64,000 nucleotides of DNA from Pantoea sp. Ap-967 (GCF_011752565.1 NZ_VWXK01000011.1:1-64000), one strand, 5' to 3'; positions 10,801-25,402 are shown, counted from the stretch's first letter. Translations and numbers: made by a program. The notes: generated by a model not told the origin, from the letters alone.

Positions 10801-11900
10801 GCGCGGGCCTGAAGAAAGGCACCGTGGTCAGCGACGAAGTCCTGGACGGCCTGGAGCACGGCCAGTGGTTCAAACTGCGCATGGCTGAAGATGCACTGAA
10901 CGAGCAGCTGGAAAAGGCTCAGCAGTACATCGTCGACCGTCGCCGTCTGCTGGACGACAAGTTCGAAGACAAGAAGCGCAAGCTGCAGCAGGGCGATGAC
11001 CTGGCACCGGGCGTACTGAAGATCGTCAAGGTTTACCTGGCAATCCGCCGTCGCATCCAGCCGGGTGACAAGATGGCCGGTCGTCACGGTAACAAGGGTG
11101 TCGTCTCGGTCATCATGCCGGTCGAAGACATGCCGCACGACGCCAACGGTACTCCGGTCGACGTCGTACTGAACCCGCTGGGCGTACCTTCGCGTATGAA
11201 CGTCGGTCAGATCCTTGAAACCCACCTGGGCCTCGCGGCCAAAGGCCTGGGCGAGAAGATCGACCGCATGATCGAAGAGCAGCGTAAAGCCGCTGAACTG
11301 CGTACCTTCCTCACCGAGATCTACAACGAGATCGGTGGTCGTCAGGAGAACCTGGAAGAGTTCACCGACGAAGAGATCATCGCCCTGGCGAACAACCTGA
11401 AGAAAGGCGTGCCAATGGCCACCCCAGTCTTCGACGGTGCCAAGGAGCGTGAGATCAAGGCCATGCTGAAACTGGCAGACCTGCCAGAAAGCGGCCAGAT
11501 GGTGCTGTTCGATGGCCGTACCGGCAACAAGTTCGAGCGTCCTGTGACCGTTGGTTACATGTACATGCTCAAGCTGAACCACTTGGTGGACGACAAGATG
11601 CACGCGCGTTCCACTGGTTCCTACAGCCTGGTTACCCAGCAGCCGCTGGGTGGTAAGGCGCAGTTCGGTGGTCAGCGTTTCGGGGAGATGGAAGTGTGGG
11701 CGCTGGAAGCATACGGCGCGGCATACACCCTGCAAGAAATGCTCACAGTGAAGTCGGACGACGTGAACGGCCGTACCAAGATGTACAAGAACATCGTGGA
11801 TGGCGATCACCGTATGGAGCCGGGCATGCCCGAGTCCTTCAACGTGTTGATCAAAGAGATCCGTTCGCTCGGTATCGATATCGATCTGGAAACCGAATAA
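7827..11900 (+). CDS. rpoB: DNA-directed RNA polymerase subunit beta
   Basis: RpoB is the beta subunit of RNA polymerase, forming one side of the active-site cleft. The 1357-residue length is normal for Pseudomonas. The rifampicin-pocket segment [19 protein letters not shown] and the following [11 protein letters not shown] show no obvious resistance change. Other landmarks are [26 protein letters not shown] near the active centre, and the C-terminal clamp. It starts 64 bases before rpoC's upstream gap and shares a transcript with rpoC. Confidence 0.99.
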   Translation: MAYSYTEKKRIRKDFSKLPDVMDVPYLLAIQLDSYREFLQAGASKDQFRDVGLHAAFKSVFPIISYSGNAALEYVGYRLGDPAFDVKECVLRGVTFAVPLRVKVRLIIFDKESSNKAIKDIKEQEVYMGEIPLMTENGTFVINGTERVIVSQLHRSPGVFFDHDRGKTHSSGKLLYSARIIPYRGSWLDFEFDPKDCVFVRIDRRRKLPASVLLRALGYSTEEVLNTFYTTNVFHISGEKLSLELVPQRLRGEVAVMDILDGSGKVIVEQGRRITARHVNQLEKAGVSQLDVPMEYVLGRTTAKAIVHPATGEILAECNTELTTELLIKIAKAQVVRIETLYTNDIDCGPFISDTLKIDTTSNQLEALVEIYRMMRPGEPPTKDAAETLFNNLFFSAERYDLSAVGRMKFNRRIGRTEIEGSGVLSKEDIVEVLKTLVDIRNGKGIVDDIDHLGNRRVRCVGEMAENQFRVGLVRVERAVKERLSMAESEGLMPQDLINAKPVAAAVKEFFGSSQLSQFMDQNNPLSEITHKRRVSALGPGGLTRERAGFEVRDVHPTHYGRVCPIETPEGPNIGLINSLAAYARTNQYGFLESPYRVVKEGVVSDDIVFLSAIEEADHVIAQASAAMNEKKQLIDELVAVRHLNEFTVKAPEDVTLMDVSPKQVVSVAASLIPFLEHDDANRALMGSNMQRQAVPTLRADKPLVGTGMERNVARDSGVCVVARRGGVIDSVDASRIVVRVNDDEVETGEAGVDIYNLTKYTRSNQNTCINQRPLVSKGDKVQRSDIMADGPSTDMGELALGQNMRIAFMAWNGFNFEDSICLSERVVQEDRFTTIHIQELTCVARDTKLGPEEITADIPNVGEAALNKLDEAGIVYVGAEVGAGDILVGKVTPKGETQLTPEEKLLRAIFGEKASDVKDTSLRVPTGTKGTVIDVQVFTRDGVERDSRALAIEKMQLDEIRKDLNEEFRIVEGATFERLRAALNGQVVDGGAGLKKGTVVSDEVLDGLEHGQWFKLRMAEDALNEQLEKAQQYIVDRRRLLDDKFEDKKRKLQQGDDLAPGVLKIVKVYLAIRRRIQPGDKMAGRHGNKGVVSVIMPVEDMPHDANGTPVDVVLNPLGVPSRMNVGQILETHLGLAAKGLGEKIDRMIEEQRKAAELRTFLTEIYNEIGGRQENLEEFTDEEIIALANNLKKGVPMATPVFDGAKEREIKAMLKLADLPESGQMVLFDGRTGNKFERPVTVGYMYMLKLNHLVDDKMHARSTGSYSLVTQQPLGGKAQFGGQRFGEMEVWALEAYGAAYTLQEMLTVKSDDVNGRTKMYKNIVDGDHRMEPGMPESFNVLIKEIRSLGIDIDLETE

Positions 11901-11964
11901 CACGTGACGCGAAGGGGAGTGGGGCAGGTAATGCCCGCTCCCTGCTCCGCCAGGAGGAAAGGCC

Positions 11965-14900
11965 TTGAAAGACCTACTGAATTTGCTGAAAAACCAGGGT
12001 CAAGTCGAAGAGTTCGACGCCATCCGCATCGGTCTGGCGTCGCCTGAAATGATCCGTTCGTGGTCGTTCGGTGAAGTTAAGAAGCCGGAAACCATCAACT
12101 ACCGTACGTTCAAGCCTGAGCGTGACGGCCTGTTCTGCGCCAAGATCTTTGGCCCAGTCAAGGACTACGAGTGCCTGTGCGGCAAGTACAAGCGCCTCAA
12201 GCACCGCGGCGTGATCTGCGAGAAGTGCGGCGTTGAAGTTGCCCTGGCCAAGGTTCGTCGTGAGCGCATGGCGCACATCGAACTGGCCTCGCCGGTTGCC
12301 CACATCTGGTTCCTGAAGTCGCTGCCGTCCCGTATCGGCCTGCTGATGGACATGACCCTGCGTGATATCGAGCGCGTGCTCTACTTCGAGAGCTACGTCG
12401 TGATCGACCCGGGCATGACCACCCTTGAAAAGGGCCAGCTGCTGAACGACGAGCAGTATTTCGAAGCGCTGGAAGAGTTCGGTGACGACTTCGACGCCCG
12501 CATGGGTGCCGAGGCTGTCCGCGAACTGCTGCACGCTATCGACCTGGAGCACGAGATCGGCCGCCTGCGCGAAGAGATTCCGCAGACCAACTCGGAAACC
12601 AAGATCAAGAAGCTGTCCAAGCGCCTGAAGCTGATGGAAGCTTTCCAGGGCTCGGGCAACCTGCCTGAGTGGATGGTCCTGACCGTCCTGCCAGTGCTGC
12701 CGCCGGACCTGCGTCCGCTGGTGCCGCTGGATGGTGGCCGCTTCGCGACCTCCGACCTGAACGACCTGTATCGTCGGGTGATCAACCGTAACAACCGTCT
12801 GAAGCGCCTGCTCGACCTGTCGGCGCCGGACATCATCGTGCGCAACGAAAAGCGCATGCTGCAGGAAGCGGTCGACGCCCTGCTGGACAACGGCCGTCGC
12901 GGTCGCGCCATCACTGGCTCGAACAAGCGTCCGCTGAAGTCCTTGGCCGACATGATTAAAGGTAAGCAAGGTCGCTTCCGTCAGAACTTGCTCGGTAAGC
13001 GTGTGGACTACTCCGGCCGTTCGGTAATTACCGTAGGCCCGACCCTGCGTCTGCACCAGTGCGGTCTGCCGAAGAAGATGGCCCTGGAGCTGTTCAAGCC
13101 GTTCATTTTCGGCAAGCTGGAAATGCGTGGTCTGGCGACCACCATCAAGGCTGCCAAGAAGATGGTCGAGCGCGAGCTGCCAGAGGTGTGGGACGTACTC
13201 GCCGAGGTGATCCGCGAACACCCCGTCCTGCTCAACCGTGCACCGACCCTGCACCGTCTGGGTATCCAGGCCTTTGAACCGGTACTGATCGAAGGTAAGG
13301 CTATCCAGCTGCACCCGCTGGTCTGCGCCGCGTACAACGCCGACTTCGACGGTGACCAGATGGCCGTTCACGTGCCGCTGACGCTGGAAGCCCAGCTCGA
13401 AGCGCGCGCGCTGATGATGTCGACCAACAACATCCTGTCGCCAGCCAACGGTGAGCCAATCATCGTTCCGTCGCAGGACGTGGTACTGGGTCTGTACTAC
13501 ATGACCCGTGAAGCCATCAACGCCAAGGGCGAAGGTCGCGTGTTCGCCGACCTGCAGGAAGTCGACCGCGTATTCCGCGCCGGCGAAGCTGCCCTGCACG
13601 CGAAAATCAAGGTTCGTATCAACGAAACCGTGAAAGAGCGTGATGGTTCGGTGGTCAAGAACACCCGCATCGTCGACACCACCGTCGGCCGTGCGCTGCT
13701 GTTCCAGGTTGTACCGGCAGGCCTGCCGTACGACGTGGTCAACCAGCCGATGAAAAAGAAAGCGATCTCCAAGCTGATCAACCAGTGCTACCGCGTGGTG
13801 GGTCTGAAAGAGACCGTGATCTTCGCTGACCAGCTGATGTACACCGGTTTCGCTTACTCGACCATTTCCGGCGTTTCCATCGGTGTTAACGACTTCGTTA
13901 TCCCGGACGAGAAAGCCCGCATCATCGGTAACGCTACCGACGAAGTGAAGGAAATCGAGAGCCAGTACGCCTCCGGCCTGGTAACCCAGGGCGAGAAGTA
14001 CAACAAGGTCATCGACTTGTGGTCCAAGGCGAACGACGAAGTGTCCAAGGCGATGATGGCCAACCTCTCGAAAGAGAAGGTCATCGACCGCGAAGGCAAC
14101 GAAGTCGACCAAGAGTCCTTCAACTCGATGTACATGATGGCTGACTCCGGTGCGCGTGGTTCCGCGGCCCAGATCCGTCAGCTGGCCGGTATGCGTGGCC
14201 TGATGGCCAAGCCGGACGGTTCCATCATCGAGACGCCGATCACGGCGAACTTCCGTGAAGGTCTGAGCGTACTCCAGTACTTCATCTCGACCCACGGTGC
14301 TCGTAAAGGTCTGGCGGATACCGCACTGAAGACTGCGAACTCCGGTTACCTGACTCGCCGTCTGGTAGACGTTGCACAAGACTTGGTCGTGACCGAGATC
14401 GACTGCGGCACCGACCAGGGCCTGCTGATGACCCCGCACATCGAAGGCGGCGACGTTGTAGAGCCGCTGGGTGAGCGTGTACTGGGCCGTGTCATTGCCC
14501 GCGACGTGTTCAAGCCAGGCACCGAGGACGTCATCGTTCCGGCCGGTACCCTGGTCGACGAGCAGTGGGTCGAGTTCATCGAGCTGAACAGCATCGACGA
14601 AGTGATCGTGCGTTCGCCGATCAACTGCGAAACCCGCTTCGGTATCTGCGCCAAGTGCTACGGTCGTGACCTGGCTCGCGGTCACCAGGTGAACATCGGT
14701 GAAGCTGTCGGCGTTATCGCTGCGCAGTCGATCGGTGAGCCGGGTACCCAGCTGACCATGCGTACGTTCCACATCGGTGGTGCTGCAAGCCGTACTTCGG
14801 CTGCCGACAGCGTCCAGGTGAAGAACGGCGGTATGGTGCGCCTGCACAACCTGAAACAGGTTGAGCGTGCCGACGGTAACCTGGTTGCCGTATCGCGTTC

Positions 14901-16164
14901 CGGCGAACTGGCCATTGCCGACGAGTTCGGCCGTGAGCGTGAGCGCTACAAGCTGCCTTACGGTGCGGTAATTTCCGTGAAGGAAGGTGACAAGGTCGAA
15001 GCTGGCGCCATCGTCGCCAAGTGGGACCCGCACACCCACCCGATCGTGACCGAGCTGAAAGGTACCGTGACCTTCGTGGGCATGGAAGAAAACATCACCA
15101 TCAAGCGTCAGACCGACGAGCTGACCGGCTTGACCAACATTGAAGTCCTGGACGTCAAGGATCGCCCTGCCGCTGGCAAGGAAATCCGTCCGGCAATCAA
15201 GATGGTCGACGCCGCTGGCAAGGACCTGTACCTGCCAGGTACCGACGTACCTGCCCAGTACTTCCTGCCGGCTAACGCCTTGGTAGGTGTGGCTGACGGT
15301 GCTCAGATCGGCGTTGGTGACGTTATCGCGCGTATCCCGCAAGAAACGTCGAAGACCCGTGACATCACCGGTGGTCTGCCGCGCGTTGCCGACCTGTTCG
15401 AAGCGCGTCGTCCGAAAGAAGCCTCGATTCTGGCTGAAGTCAGCGGCACCATCGCGTTCGGTAAGGAAACCAAGGGCAAGCGTCGCCTGGTCATTACCCC
15501 GACCGACGGCAGCGATCCGTACGAAGAGCTGATTCCGAAGTGGCGCCACCTGAACGTCTTCGAAGGCGAACAGGTAAACCGCGGCGAAGTTATCTCCGAC
15601 GGCCCGAGCGATCCGCACGACATCCTGCGTCTGCTGGGTGTGAGCGCGCTGGCGAAGTACATCGTCAACGAGATCCAGGACGTTTACCGTCTGCAAGGCG
15701 TTAAGATCAACGACAAGCACATCGAGACCATCCTGCGTCAGATGCTGCGCAAGGTCGAGATCGCCGAGTCGGGTGACTCCAGCTTCATCAAGGGCGACCA
15801 GATGGAACTGACCCAGGTGCTGATGGAAAACGAGCGCCTGGCAGGGGAAGACAAGTTCATCTCCAAGTTCACCCGCGTGCTGCTGGGTATCACCAAGGCG
15901 TCGCTGTCGACCGAATCGTTCATCTCGGCGGCTTCCTTCCAGGAAACCACCCGCGTACTGACCGAAGCAGCGGTAACCGGCAAGCGCGACTACCTGCGCG
16001 GCCTGAAAGAGAACGTGGTCGTGGGTCGTCTGATCCCGGCCGGTACTGGTCTGGCCTACCACAGCGAGCGCAAGCGTCGCCGTGATGCCGACAAACCGCT
16101 GCGTGTAAGCGCCAGTGAGGTGGAAGCCGCACTGACCGAAGCGCTGAACTCCAGCGGCAACTAA
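11965..16164 (+). CDS. rpoC: DNA-directed RNA polymerase subunit beta'
   Basis: RpoC carries the catalytic magnesium of RNA polymerase. The 1399-residue protein has the N-terminal zinc site ([19 protein letters not shown]) and the universally conserved [12 protein letters not shown] near residue 457. The trigger-loop region and a second cysteine cluster ([11 protein letters not shown]) are also present. Translation begins with TTG after a strong AGGAGG site. This rare start is supported by the immediate MKDLLNLLK family N-terminus. Confidence 0.98.
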   Translation: MKDLLNLLKNQGQVEEFDAIRIGLASPEMIRSWSFGEVKKPETINYRTFKPERDGLFCAKIFGPVKDYECLCGKYKRLKHRGVICEKCGVEVALAKVRRERMAHIELASPVAHIWFLKSLPSRIGLLMDMTLRDIERVLYFESYVVIDPGMTTLEKGQLLNDEQYFEALEEFGDDFDARMGAEAVRELLHAIDLEHEIGRLREEIPQTNSETKIKKLSKRLKLMEAFQGSGNLPEWMVLTVLPVLPPDLRPLVPLDGGRFATSDLNDLYRRVINRNNRLKRLLDLSAPDIIVRNEKRMLQEAVDALLDNGRRGRAITGSNKRPLKSLADMIKGKQGRFRQNLLGKRVDYSGRSVITVGPTLRLHQCGLPKKMALELFKPFIFGKLEMRGLATTIKAAKKMVERELPEVWDVLAEVIREHPVLLNRAPTLHRLGIQAFEPVLIEGKAIQLHPLVCAAYNADFDGDQMAVHVPLTLEAQLEARALMMSTNNILSPANGEPIIVPSQDVVLGLYYMTREAINAKGEGRVFADLQEVDRVFRAGEAALHAKIKVRINETVKERDGSVVKNTRIVDTTVGRALLFQVVPAGLPYDVVNQPMKKKAISKLINQCYRVVGLKETVIFADQLMYTGFAYSTISGVSIGVNDFVIPDEKARIIGNATDEVKEIESQYASGLVTQGEKYNKVIDLWSKANDEVSKAMMANLSKEKVIDREGNEVDQESFNSMYMMADSGARGSAAQIRQLAGMRGLMAKPDGSIIETPITANFREGLSVLQYFISTHGARKGLADTALKTANSGYLTRRLVDVAQDLVVTEIDCGTDQGLLMTPHIEGGDVVEPLGERVLGRVIARDVFKPGTEDVIVPAGTLVDEQWVEFIELNSIDEVIVRSPINCETRFGICAKCYGRDLARGHQVNIGEAVGVIAAQSIGEPGTQLTMRTFHIGGAASRTSAADSVQVKNGGMVRLHNLKQVERADGNLVAVSRSGELAIADEFGRERERYKLPYGAVISVKEGDKVEAGAIVAKWDPHTHPIVTELKGTVTFVGMEENITIKRQTDELTGLTNIEVLDVKDRPAAGKEIRPAIKMVDAAGKDLYLPGTDVPAQYFLPANALVGVADGAQIGVGDVIARIPQETSKTRDITGGLPRVADLFEARRPKEASILAEVSGTIAFGKETKGKRRLVITPTDGSDPYEELIPKWRHLNVFEGEQVNRGEVISDGPSDPHDILRLLGVSALAKYIVNEIQDVYRLQGVKINDKHIETILRQMLRKVEIAESGDSSFIKGDQMELTQVLMENERLAGEDKFISKFTRVLLGITKASLSTESFISAASFQETTRVLTEAAVTGKRDYLRGLKENVVVGRLIPAGTGLAYHSERKRRRDADKPLRVSASEVEAALTEALNSSGN

Positions 16165-16253
16165 GTACAGGGCAGGGCCCCGGCAAGCCTCGAACGACCC
16201 TCGGCGACATGAAATGTTGCCGATGATCGGGCGAGGAGGGCCGGGGCCTCGTC

Positions 16254-16282
16254 TTGACTGGGTGCAAGATCCTCCGTAGACT
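16254..16282 (+). promoter_or_regulatory. Candidate promoter of the str operon
   Basis: TTGACT (16254-16259) and TAGACT (16277-16282), 17 bases apart, lie in the 211-base gap between rpoC and rpsL. They would give a leader of about 85 bases. A small hairpin (GGTGAGGC/TCTCGCC) follows within that leader. A GC-rich inverted repeat downstream of rpoC (around 16175-16245) may be the rpoBC terminator. Confidence 0.6.
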
Positions 16283-16375
16283 TTTGTACCCTTAAATTTG
16301 GTGAGGCTCCGTCTCGCCAATTTTTGGCTTTCTTGCAAGACAATAGAGTCGCAAGACAATCAGTGGAGCTAGTAG

Positions 16376-16747
16376 ATGGCAACTATCAACCAGCTGGTAC
16401 GTCAGCCGCGTAAGCGTTCGGTCGAAAAGTCCGACGTTCCTGCGCTGCAGAACTGCCCGCAGCGTCGTGGCGTGTGCACCCGTGTGTACACCACCACGCC
16501 GAAAAAACCTAACTCGGCACTGCGTAAAGTATGCCGTGTGCGTCTGACCAACGGTTTCGAGGTTTCCTCGTACATCGGTGGTGAAGGCCACAACCTGCAA
16601 GAGCACAGCGTCGTCCTGATCCGTGGCGGCCGTGTAAAAGACTTGCCAGGTGTTCGTTACCACACCGTTCGCGGCTCTCTGGATACTTCGGGCGTTAAAG
16701 GCCGTAACCAGGGTCGTTCGAAATACGGTACCAAGCGTCCGAAGTAA
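16376..16747 (+). CDS. rpsL: 30S ribosomal protein S12
   Basis: S12 sits at the decoding centre and affects accuracy. The 123-residue protein has the loops [15 protein letters not shown] and [12 protein letters not shown]. The lysines whose change gives streptomycin resistance are unaltered. It is the first gene of the str operon, followed by rpsG, fusA and tufB. Confidence 0.98.
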   Translation: MATINQLVRQPRKRSVEKSDVPALQNCPQRRGVCTRVYTTTPKKPNSALRKVCRVRLTNGFEVSSYIGGEGHNLQEHSVVLIRGGRVKDLPGVRYHTVRGSLDTSGVKGRNQGRSKYGTKRPK

Positions 16748-16853
16748 TCGGCCGTTTGCAGACTTCCATTTTTTTGAGTCGATAAGAGTAAGGTCGGGCA
16801 GGGGTCGAAGACCCGCGTCCCGGGCTAACCTGAAGACCGTTTGAGGGCTTATC

Positions 16854-17324
16854 ATGCCAAGACGTCGTGTAGCAGCAAAACGTGAGATTCTGGACGATCC
16901 TAAATACGGATCCCAAATCCTCGCCAAGTTCATGAACCACGTGATGGAAAGCGGCAAGAAGGCCGTGGCCGAGCGCATCGTTTACGGTGCCCTGGACAAG
17001 GTCAAAGAGCGCAAGAACAGCGACCCCCTGGAAATCTTCGAGAAAGCTCTCGACGCCATCGCTCCGCTGGTCGAAGTAAAGTCCCGTCGTGTCGGCGGTG
17101 CCACTTACCAGGTTCCGGTTGAAGTTCGTCCATCCCGTCGTAATGCTCTGGCAATGCGCTGGCTCGTAGACTACGCCCGCAAGCGCGGCGAGAAGTCGAT
17201 GGCTCTGCGCCTGGCCGGCGAACTGCTGGATGCTGCCGAAGGCAAAGGTGCTGCAGTCAAGAAGCGTGAAGACGTGCACCGTATGGCTGAAGCCAACAAA
17301 GCGTTCTCGCACTACCGCTTCTAA
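16854..17324 (+). CDS. rpsG: 30S ribosomal protein S7
   Basis: S7 nucleates folding of the 16S rRNA head domain. The 156-residue sequence begins [15 protein letters not shown] and shows the beta-hairpin [11 protein letters not shown] that reaches the E site. The 106-base gap after rpsL may hold the regulatory site where S7 represses its own operon in related bacteria. Confidence 0.98.
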   Translation: MPRRRVAAKREILDDPKYGSQILAKFMNHVMESGKKAVAERIVYGALDKVKERKNSDPLEIFEKALDAIAPLVEVKSRRVGGATYQVPVEVRPSRRNALAMRWLVDYARKRGEKSMALRLAGELLDAAEGKGAAVKKREDVHRMAEANKAFSHYRF

Positions 17325-17354
17325 TTCAAGCATCAATCATTTTGCGAGGGCTTT

Positions 17355-19499
<2,145 letters not shown>

Positions 19500-19526
19500 T
19501 CCCCTTTAGGCAAGAGGTTCACTGTC

Positions 19527-20720
19527 GTGGCTAAAGAAAAATTTGATCGTTCCCTTCCCCACGTTAACGTCGGCACCATCGGCCACGTTGACCACGGTAA
19601 GACCACTCTGACCGCAGCTCTGACTCGCGTCTGCTCCGAAGTTTTCGGTTCGGCAGTCGTTGAGTTCGACAAGATCGACTCGGCTCCGGAAGAAAAAGCG
19701 CGCGGTATCACCATCAACACCGCTCACGTCGAGTACAACTCGAACATTCGTCACTACGCTCACGTTGACTGCCCAGGTCACGCTGACTACGTGAAGAACA
19801 TGATCACCGGTGCTGCCCAGATGGACGGCGCGATCCTGGTTTGCTCGGCCGCCGATGGTCCGATGCCACAAACCCGTGAGCACATCCTGCTGTCCCGTCA
19901 GGTTGGCGTTCCGTACATCGTGGTCTTCCTGAACAAGGCTGACCTGGTAGACGACGCTGAGCTGCTGGAACTGGTCGAGATGGAAGTTCGCGACCTGCTG
20001 TCCACCTACGACTTCCCAGGCGACGACACCCCGATCATCATCGGTTCGGCTCGTATGGCGCTGGAAGGCAAAGACGACAACGAAATGGGCACTACCGCTG
20101 TTAAGAAGCTGGTAGAAACTCTGGATGCCTACATCCCTGAGCCAGTTCGTGCCATCGACCAGCCATTCCTGATGCCGATCGAAGACGTATTCTCGATCTC
20201 GGGTCGTGGTACCGTTGTTACCGGCCGTATCGAGCGTGGTATCGTCAAGGTTCAAGACCCACTGGAAATCGTTGGTCTGCGTGACACCACCACCACCACC
20301 TGCACCGGCGTTGAGATGTTCCGCAAGCTGCTGGACGAAGGTCGTGCTGGCGAGAACTGCGGCGTTCTGCTGCGTGGTACCAAGCGTGACGACGTTGAGC
20401 GTGGCCAGGTTCTGGTCAAGCCAGGTTCGGTCAAGCCGCACACCAAGTTCACCGCAGAAGTCTACGTTCTGTCGAAGGAAGAAGGCGGTCGTCACACTCC
20501 GTTCTTCAAAGGCTACCGTCCTCAGTTCTACTTCCGTACCACTGACGTGACCGGTAACTGCGAACTGCCGGAAGGCGTTGAAATGGTAATGCCAGGCGAC
20601 AACATCCAAATGGTTGTCACCCTGATCAAGACCATCGCAATGGAAGACGGTCTGCGCTTCGCCATCCGTGAAGGCGGTCGTACCGTCGGCGCCGGCGTCG
20701 TAGCCAAAATCATCGAGTAA
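19527..20720 (+). CDS. tufB: Elongation factor Tu (second copy)
   Basis: This second EF-Tu gene ends the str operon. It encodes the same 397-residue protein as the copy at 2940 but starts with GTG rather than ATG. Silent differences between the two genes are confined to about the first 65 and last 20 bases, a pattern left by gene conversion. A strong terminator follows. Naming of tufA and tufB by position is conventional and may be reversed in some annotations. Confidence 0.98.
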   Translation: MAKEKFDRSLPHVNVGTIGHVDHGKTTLTAALTRVCSEVFGSAVVEFDKIDSAPEEKARGITINTAHVEYNSNIRHYAHVDCPGHADYVKNMITGAAQMDGAILVCSAADGPMPQTREHILLSRQVGVPYIVVFLNKADLVDDAELLELVEMEVRDLLSTYDFPGDDTPIIIGSARMALEGKDDNEMGTTAVKKLVETLDAYIPEPVRAIDQPFLMPIEDVFSISGRGTVVTGRIERGIVKVQDPLEIVGLRDTTTTTCTGVEMFRKLLDEGRAGENCGVLLRGTKRDDVERGQVLVKPGSVKPHTKFTAEVYVLSKEEGGRHTPFFKGYRPQFYFRTTDVTGNCELPEGVEMVMPGDNIQMVVTLIKTIAMEDGLRFAIREGGRTVGAGVVAKIIE

Positions 20721-20735
20721 TCACTCGACCGATTG

Positions 20736-20768
20736 AAAAAGGCCCCCGCTCAGCGGGGGCTTTTTTTA
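20736..20768 (+). terminator. str operon terminator
   Basis: The stem GCCCCCGCT/AGCGGGGGC is followed by seven T residues and preceded by an A tract. It lies immediately after tufB and just upstream of the S10 promoter. Confidence 0.92.
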
Positions 20769-20773
20769 TTGGG

Positions 20774-20802
20774 TTGACACTAAATTGGGGCGTCTATAGA
20801 AT
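20774..20802 (+). promoter_or_regulatory. S10 operon promoter
   Basis: TTGACA (20774-20779) and TAGAAT (20797-20802), with a 17-base spacer, start 6 bases after the tufB terminator. The predicted leader to rpsJ is only about 55 bases. It would be shorter than the E. coli S10 leader that L4 controls. Confidence 0.85.
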
Positions 20803-20862
20803 CACGCCTCCTTTTAGCGGGCGTAGTGCGTCCGTTGGGAACAGCCTGGAGTCTGAAATCCA

Positions 20863-21174
20863 ATGCAAAATCAGCAAATCCGTATCAGGTTGAAGGCTTT
20901 CGACCATCGCCTGATCGACCAATCCACCCAGGAAATCGTGGAAACCGCGAAACGTACTGGTGCACAAGTGCGTGGTCCAATTCCACTGCCTACCCGCAAA
21001 GAGCGTTTCACCGTTCTGGTTTCCCCGCACGTCAACAAAGACGCGCGTGACCAGTACGAGATTCGCACTCATAAGCGTGTTCTGGACATCGTCCAGCCAA
21101 CGGATAAAACCGTTGACGCGCTGATGAAGCTTGATCTGGCGGCAGGTGTGGAAGTACAGATCAGCCTCGGCTAA
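20863..21174 (+). CDS. rpsJ: 30S ribosomal protein S10
   Basis: S10 is a 30S head protein and, as NusE, part of antitermination complexes. The 103-residue protein shows the typical [16 protein letters not shown] start and the loop [16 protein letters not shown]. It is the first gene of the S10 operon. Confidence 0.98.
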
Positions 21175-21254
21175 GACTTCGGTCTGGTCGTGTAACGCTC
21201 TGAAATGGGCGGCCATAGCGGGTGAAAGCCCCGTACACTCATGAGGTTTACAAC

Positions 21255-21890
21255 ATGACTATTGGTGTAATCGGTCGCAAGTGCGGTATGACCCGCATTT
21301 TCACCGAAGAAGGTGTCTCCATTCCGGTCACGGTCATCGAGATCGAGCCGAATCGCGTCACCCAGTTCAAAACTGAAGAAACCGATGGCTACCGTGCAGT
21401 GCAAGTCACTGTCGGCGAGCGTCGTGCTTCGCGTGTGACTGCCGCTCAGGCAGGCCACTTCGCCAAGGCTAACGTTGCCGCTGGTCGCGGTGTTTGGGAG
21501 TTCCGTCTTGAAGAAGGCGATTTCCAGGCTGGCGATCTGATCAAAGCTGAACTCTTCACTGCAGGCCAGCTGGTAGACGTTACTGGTCAGTCCAAAGGTA
21601 AAGGCTTCGCCGGTACCATCAAGCGCTGGAACTTCCGTGGCCAGGACAACACCCACGGTAACTCCGTGTCGCACCGTGTCCCAGGTTCCATCGGCCAGTG
21701 CCAGACTCCTGGTCGTGTGTTCAAGGGCAAGAAAATGTCCGGTCACATGGGCGCCGAGCGCGTGACTGTTCAGTCCCTGGAAGTTGTTCGCGTAGACGCT
21801 GAGCGCAACCTGCTGCTGGTCAAGGGTGCCGTTCCTGGCGCTACTGGCGGCGACGTGGTTGTACGTCCAGCTGTCAAGGCTCGCGGTTAA
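21255..21890 (+). CDS. rplC: 50S ribosomal protein L3
   Basis: L3 is an early assembly protein whose loop reaches the peptidyl transferase centre. The 211-residue product starts [16 protein letters not shown]. An in-frame upstream start at 21222 would add 11 unrelated residues and is rejected. The loop segment [17 protein letters not shown] includes the glutamine that PrmB methylates in relatives. Confidence 0.97.
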   Translation: MTIGVIGRKCGMTRIFTEEGVSIPVTVIEIEPNRVTQFKTEETDGYRAVQVTVGERRASRVTAAQAGHFAKANVAAGRGVWEFRLEEGDFQAGDLIKAELFTAGQLVDVTGQSKGKGFAGTIKRWNFRGQDNTHGNSVSHRVPGSIGQCQTPGRVFKGKKMSGHMGAERVTVQSLEVVRVDAERNLLLVKGAVPGATGGDVVVRPAVKARG

Positions 21891-21902
21891 GGGGAAACTG
21901 AC

Positions 21903-22505
21903 ATGCAACTCAATGTAAATGACGCTCAGGCGATCGAAGTTTCCGAACTGACTTTCGGTGGCGAATTCAACGAGACGCTGGTACACCAAGCAGTCGTGGC
22001 CTACATGGCCGGCGGCCGTCAGGGCACCAAGCAGCAAAAGACCCGTTCCGACGTGGCTGGTGGCGGTAAGCGCCCATGGCGTCAGAAGGGTACTGGCCGT
22101 GCTCGTGCTGGTACCACTCGTGGTCCGATCTGGCGTGGCGGTGGTGTAACCTTCGCAGCTCGTCCTCAAGATCACTCGCAGAAGCTCAACAAGAAGATGT
22201 ACCGCGCAGCCCTGCGCTCCATCCTCGCTGAGCTGGTGCGTAGCGACCGTCTGGTCGTGGTTCAGGACTTCGCTGTTGAAGCACCGAAAACCAAAGATCT
22301 GCTGAACAAGCTGAACGGCATGGGTCTGAACGACGTACTGATCGTTTCGGACGCTGTTGATCAGAACCTGTACCTGGCTGCTCGCAACCTGCCGCACGTC
22401 GACGTACGTGACGTTCAAGGTTCCGACCCGGTCAGTCTGATCGCATACGAAAAGGTGTTGATCACCGTTTCGGCCGTGAAGAAATTCGAGGAGCTGCTGG
22501 GATGA
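21903..22505 (+). CDS. rplD: 50S ribosomal protein L4
   Basis: L4 lines the exit tunnel and in enterics represses the S10 operon. The 200-residue protein contains the extended tunnel loop ([21 protein letters not shown] region). It overlaps rplW by 4 bases (ATGA). Confidence 0.98.
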   Translation: MQLNVNDAQAIEVSELTFGGEFNETLVHQAVVAYMAGGRQGTKQQKTRSDVAGGGKRPWRQKGTGRARAGTTRGPIWRGGGVTFAARPQDHSQKLNKKMYRAALRSILAELVRSDRLVVVQDFAVEAPKTKDLLNKLNGMGLNDVLIVSDAVDQNLYLAARNLPHVDVRDVQGSDPVSLIAYEKVLITVSAVKKFEELLG

Positions 22506-22801
22506 ACCAGGAACGCGTATTCAAAGTCCTCCTTGGCCCGCACGTTTCCGAGAAGGCTACCGTTCTGGCTGAGAAAAAAGGCCAGTTCGTATTCAAGGTT
22601 GCTACCGATGCAACCAAGCTGGAAATCAAGAAAGCTGTCGAAGGCCTGTTCAACGTAAAAGTTGAAAACGTGTCGACTGTTAACGTTCTGGGTAAAACCA
22701 AGCGTACCGCACGTGGTCTGGGCAAGCGTAATGACTGGAAGAAGGCGATCGTCTCCCTTCAGCCAGGCCAAGATCTCGATTTCAGCAGCAGTGCTGAGTA
22801 A
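22502..22801 (+). CDS. rplW: 50S ribosomal protein L23
   Basis: L23 sits at the tunnel exit and docks trigger factor and SRP. The 99-residue protein starts [20 protein letters not shown] and carries the loop [15 protein letters not shown]. It begins inside the rplD stop codon. Confidence 0.98.
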
Positions 22802-22815
22802 GGAAGGGGTGCATC

Positions 22816-23640
22816 ATGGCAATCGTTAAATGCAAACCGACTTCCCCTGGCCGCCGTTTCGTGGTCAAGGTGGTCAACAAGGAGCTGCACAAAGGCGCTC
22901 CTCACGCACCGCTGATCGAGAAAAAATCGAAGTCTGGTGGTCGTAACAACAATGGCCGCATTACCACTCGTCACGTTGGTGGTGGTCACAAGCAGCATTA
23001 CCGTCTGGTCGACTTCCGTCGCAACGACAAAGATGGCATTCCAGCCACTGTCGAGCGTATCGAATACGATCCAAACCGTACTGCTCACATCGCCCTGCTG
23101 TGCTACGCAGACGGTGAGCGTCGCTACATCATCGCCCCTAAAGGCGTGAGCGCTGGCGACCAGCTGATCGCAGGTGCCCTGGCCCCAATCAAGGCCGGTA
23201 ACTCCCTGCAACTGCGCAACATTCCAGTAGGTAGCACCATTCACGGCATCGAACTGAAGCCGGGTAAAGGTGCTCAGATCGCACGTTCCGCTGGTGCTTC
23301 GGCTCAGCTGATCGCTCGCGAAGGTGTCTACGTGACCCTGCGTCTGCGCTCTGGTGAAATGCGTAAAGTCCTGGCTGAGTGCCGTGCGACCCTGGGCGAA
23401 GTCTCGAACTCCGAGCACAGCCTGCGTTCGCTGGGTAAAGCTGGTGCCAAACGCTGGCGCGGCGTTCGCCCAACCGTTCGTGGCGTTGCCATGAACCCGG
23501 TTGACCACCCACATGGTGGTGGTGAAGGTCGTACCTCCGGTGGTCGTCATCCGGTATCGCCATGGGGCTTCCCAACCAAGGGTGCGAAGACCCGCGGTAA
23601 TAAGCGTACCGACAACATGATCGTCCGTCGTCGCAAGTAA
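22816..23640 (+). CDS. rplB: 50S ribosomal protein L2
   Basis: L2 supports subunit association and the peptidyl transferase centre. The 274-residue protein has the conserved [17 protein letters not shown] segment with the functionally important histidine, and a basic C-terminus ([12 protein letters not shown]). Confidence 0.98.
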
Positions 23641-23656
23641 CTAGAGGGATACGACA

Positions 23657-23932
23657 GTGCCACGTTCTCTGAAAAAAGGTCCTTTTATCGATCTTCACCT
23701 GCTGAAGAAGGTCGAAGTGGCGGTGGAGAAGAACGATCGCAAGCCAGTTAAAACCTGGTCGCGCCGTTCGATGATCCTGCCACAAATGGTCGGTCTGACC
23801 ATCGCGGTACACAACGGTCGCCAACACGTCCCAGTTCTCGTGAACGAAGACATGGTCGGCCACAAACTGGGCGAGTTCGCCGGTACCCGCACCTACCGCG
23901 GGCACGTGGCTGACAAGAAAGCCAAGCGTTAA
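23657..23932 (+). CDS. rpsS: 30S ribosomal protein S19
   Basis: S19 contacts S13 in the 30S head. The 91-residue protein begins at GTG ([17 protein letters not shown]) after GAGGGA. It contains [17 protein letters not shown] and [16 protein letters not shown]. Confidence 0.98.
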
Positions 23933-23943
23933 GGGGTAAGGAA

Positions 23944-24276
23944 ATGGAAGTAGCCGCTAAGTTGTCGGGCGCTCGCATCTCCGCCCAGAAAGCCCGCTTG
24001 GTCGCCGACCAGATCCGCGGGAAGAAGGTGGGCGAAGCGCTCAACCTGTTGGCCTTCAGCAGCAAAAAAGCCGCTGAAATCATGAAGAAAGTCCTCGAGT
24101 CGGCCGTAGCCAACGCCGAACACAACGAAGGCGCAGACGTTGATGACCTGAAGGTCTCCACCGTCTTCGTCAACGAAGGGCGTTCGCTGAAGCGCATCAT
24201 GCCACGTGCCAAAGGCCGTGCTGATCGCATCGTCAAGCGGTCTTGCCATATCACTGTCAAGGTTGCGGACAAGTAA
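23944..24276 (+). CDS. rplV: 50S ribosomal protein L22
   Basis: L22's long beta-hairpin lines the exit tunnel. The 110-residue protein has the globular start [20 protein letters not shown] and the hairpin [14 protein letters not shown]. It lies 11 bases after rpsS and 13 before rpsC. Confidence 0.98.
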
Positions 24277-24289
24277 CGGAGTCGATCAG

Positions 24290-24976
24290 ATGGGTCAGAA
24301 AGTACATCCCACTGGCATTCGCCTGGGAATCGTCAAGGAGCACACCTCCGTCTGGTACGCAGACGGTGCTACTTACGCAGATTACCTGTTGAAGGATCTG
24401 AAAACGCGTGAGTACCTCCAAGACAAACTAAAAAGCGCGTCCGTAAGCCGTATCGATATTCATCGTCCGGCTCAAACTGCACGCATCACCATCCACACCG
24501 CTCGTCCCGGTATCGTTATCGGTAAGAAAGGTGAAGATGTCGAGAAGCTGCGTCAGGACCTGACCAAGCAGATGGGTGTGCCTGTGCACATCAACATCGA
24601 AGAGATCCGCAAGCCGGAACTCGACGCTATGCTGGTTGCGCAGAGCGTAGCTCAGCAGCTGGAACGCCGCGTAATGTTCCGTCGCGCCATGAAGCGCGCC
24701 GTACAGAACGCCATGCGTATTGGTGCCAAGGGCATCAAGATCCAGGTGAGCGGTCGTCTCGGCGGTGCTGAGATTGCTCGTACCGAGTGGTATCGCGAAG
24801 GTCGTGTGCCTCTGCACACCCTGCGTGCCGATATCGACTACAACACCTACGAAGCTCACACCACTTACGGTGTGATCGGTGTGAAGGTTTGGATCTTCAA
24901 AGGCGAAGTTATTGGTGGTCGCCAAGAAGAACTGAAACCACAAGCACCAGCGCCTCGTAAAAAAGCTGCTAAGTAA
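24290..24976 (+). CDS. rpsC: 30S ribosomal protein S3
   Basis: S3 forms part of the mRNA entry site. The 228-residue protein starts [16 protein letters not shown]. The in-frame upstream start at 24206 falls inside rplV and is rejected. The KH domain's [10 protein letters not shown] loop is clear, and the C-terminus is lysine-rich. Confidence 0.98.
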   Translation: MGQKVHPTGIRLGIVKEHTSVWYADGATYADYLLKDLKTREYLQDKLKSASVSRIDIHRPAQTARITIHTARPGIVIGKKGEDVEKLRQDLTKQMGVPVHINIEEIRKPELDAMLVAQSVAQQLERRVMFRRAMKRAVQNAMRIGAKGIKIQVSGRLGGAEIARTEWYREGRVPLHTLRADIDYNTYEAHTTYGVIGVKVWIFKGEVIGGRQEELKPQAPAPRKKAAK

Positions 24977-24988
24977 GGGGTACGCCAA

Positions 24989-25402
24989 ATGTTGCAACCA
25001 AAGCGTACAAAATTCCGCAAGCAGATGACTGGCCACAACCGTGGTCTGGCACTGCGCGGTAGCAAAGTCAGCTTCGGCGAATTCGCCCTGAAAGCTGTTG
25101 CTCGCGGTCGCCTCACCGCCCGCCAGATCGAGTCCGCACGTCGTGCGCTGACCCGTCACGTTAAGCGTGGCGGTAAGATCTGGATCCGTGTGTTCCCGGA
25201 CAAGCCGATCTCCAAGAAGCCTCTCGAGGTTCGTATGGGTAAAGGTAAGGGCTCCGTGGAATACTGGGTTGCCCAGATCCAGCCAGGTAAAGTCCTGTAC
25301 GAGATCGAGGGTGTTTCTGAAGAGCTGGCGCGCGAAGCTTTCGCCCTGGCTGCTGCAAAGCTGCCTCTCGCCACCTCCTTTGTTAAGCGGACGGTGATGT
25401 GA
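24989..25402 (+). CDS. rplP: 50S ribosomal protein L16
   Basis: L16 stabilises tRNA in the A and P sites. The 137-residue product has the family start [18 protein letters not shown] and the motif [17 protein letters not shown]. Its stop codon overlaps the ATG of rpmC. Confidence 0.98.

Noticed and set aside
7836..16359. Very long open frames on the minus strand opposite rpoB and rpoC (and others opposite tuf, fusA, katA, rplB)
   Set aside because: They mirror highly biased GC-rich codons of essential genes and have no ribosome-binding sites, family motifs or operon logic. They are antisense shadows.
9500..16750. Possible resistance changes in rpoB and rpsL
   Set aside because: The rifampicin-pocket segment and the S12 lysine loops read as wild type.
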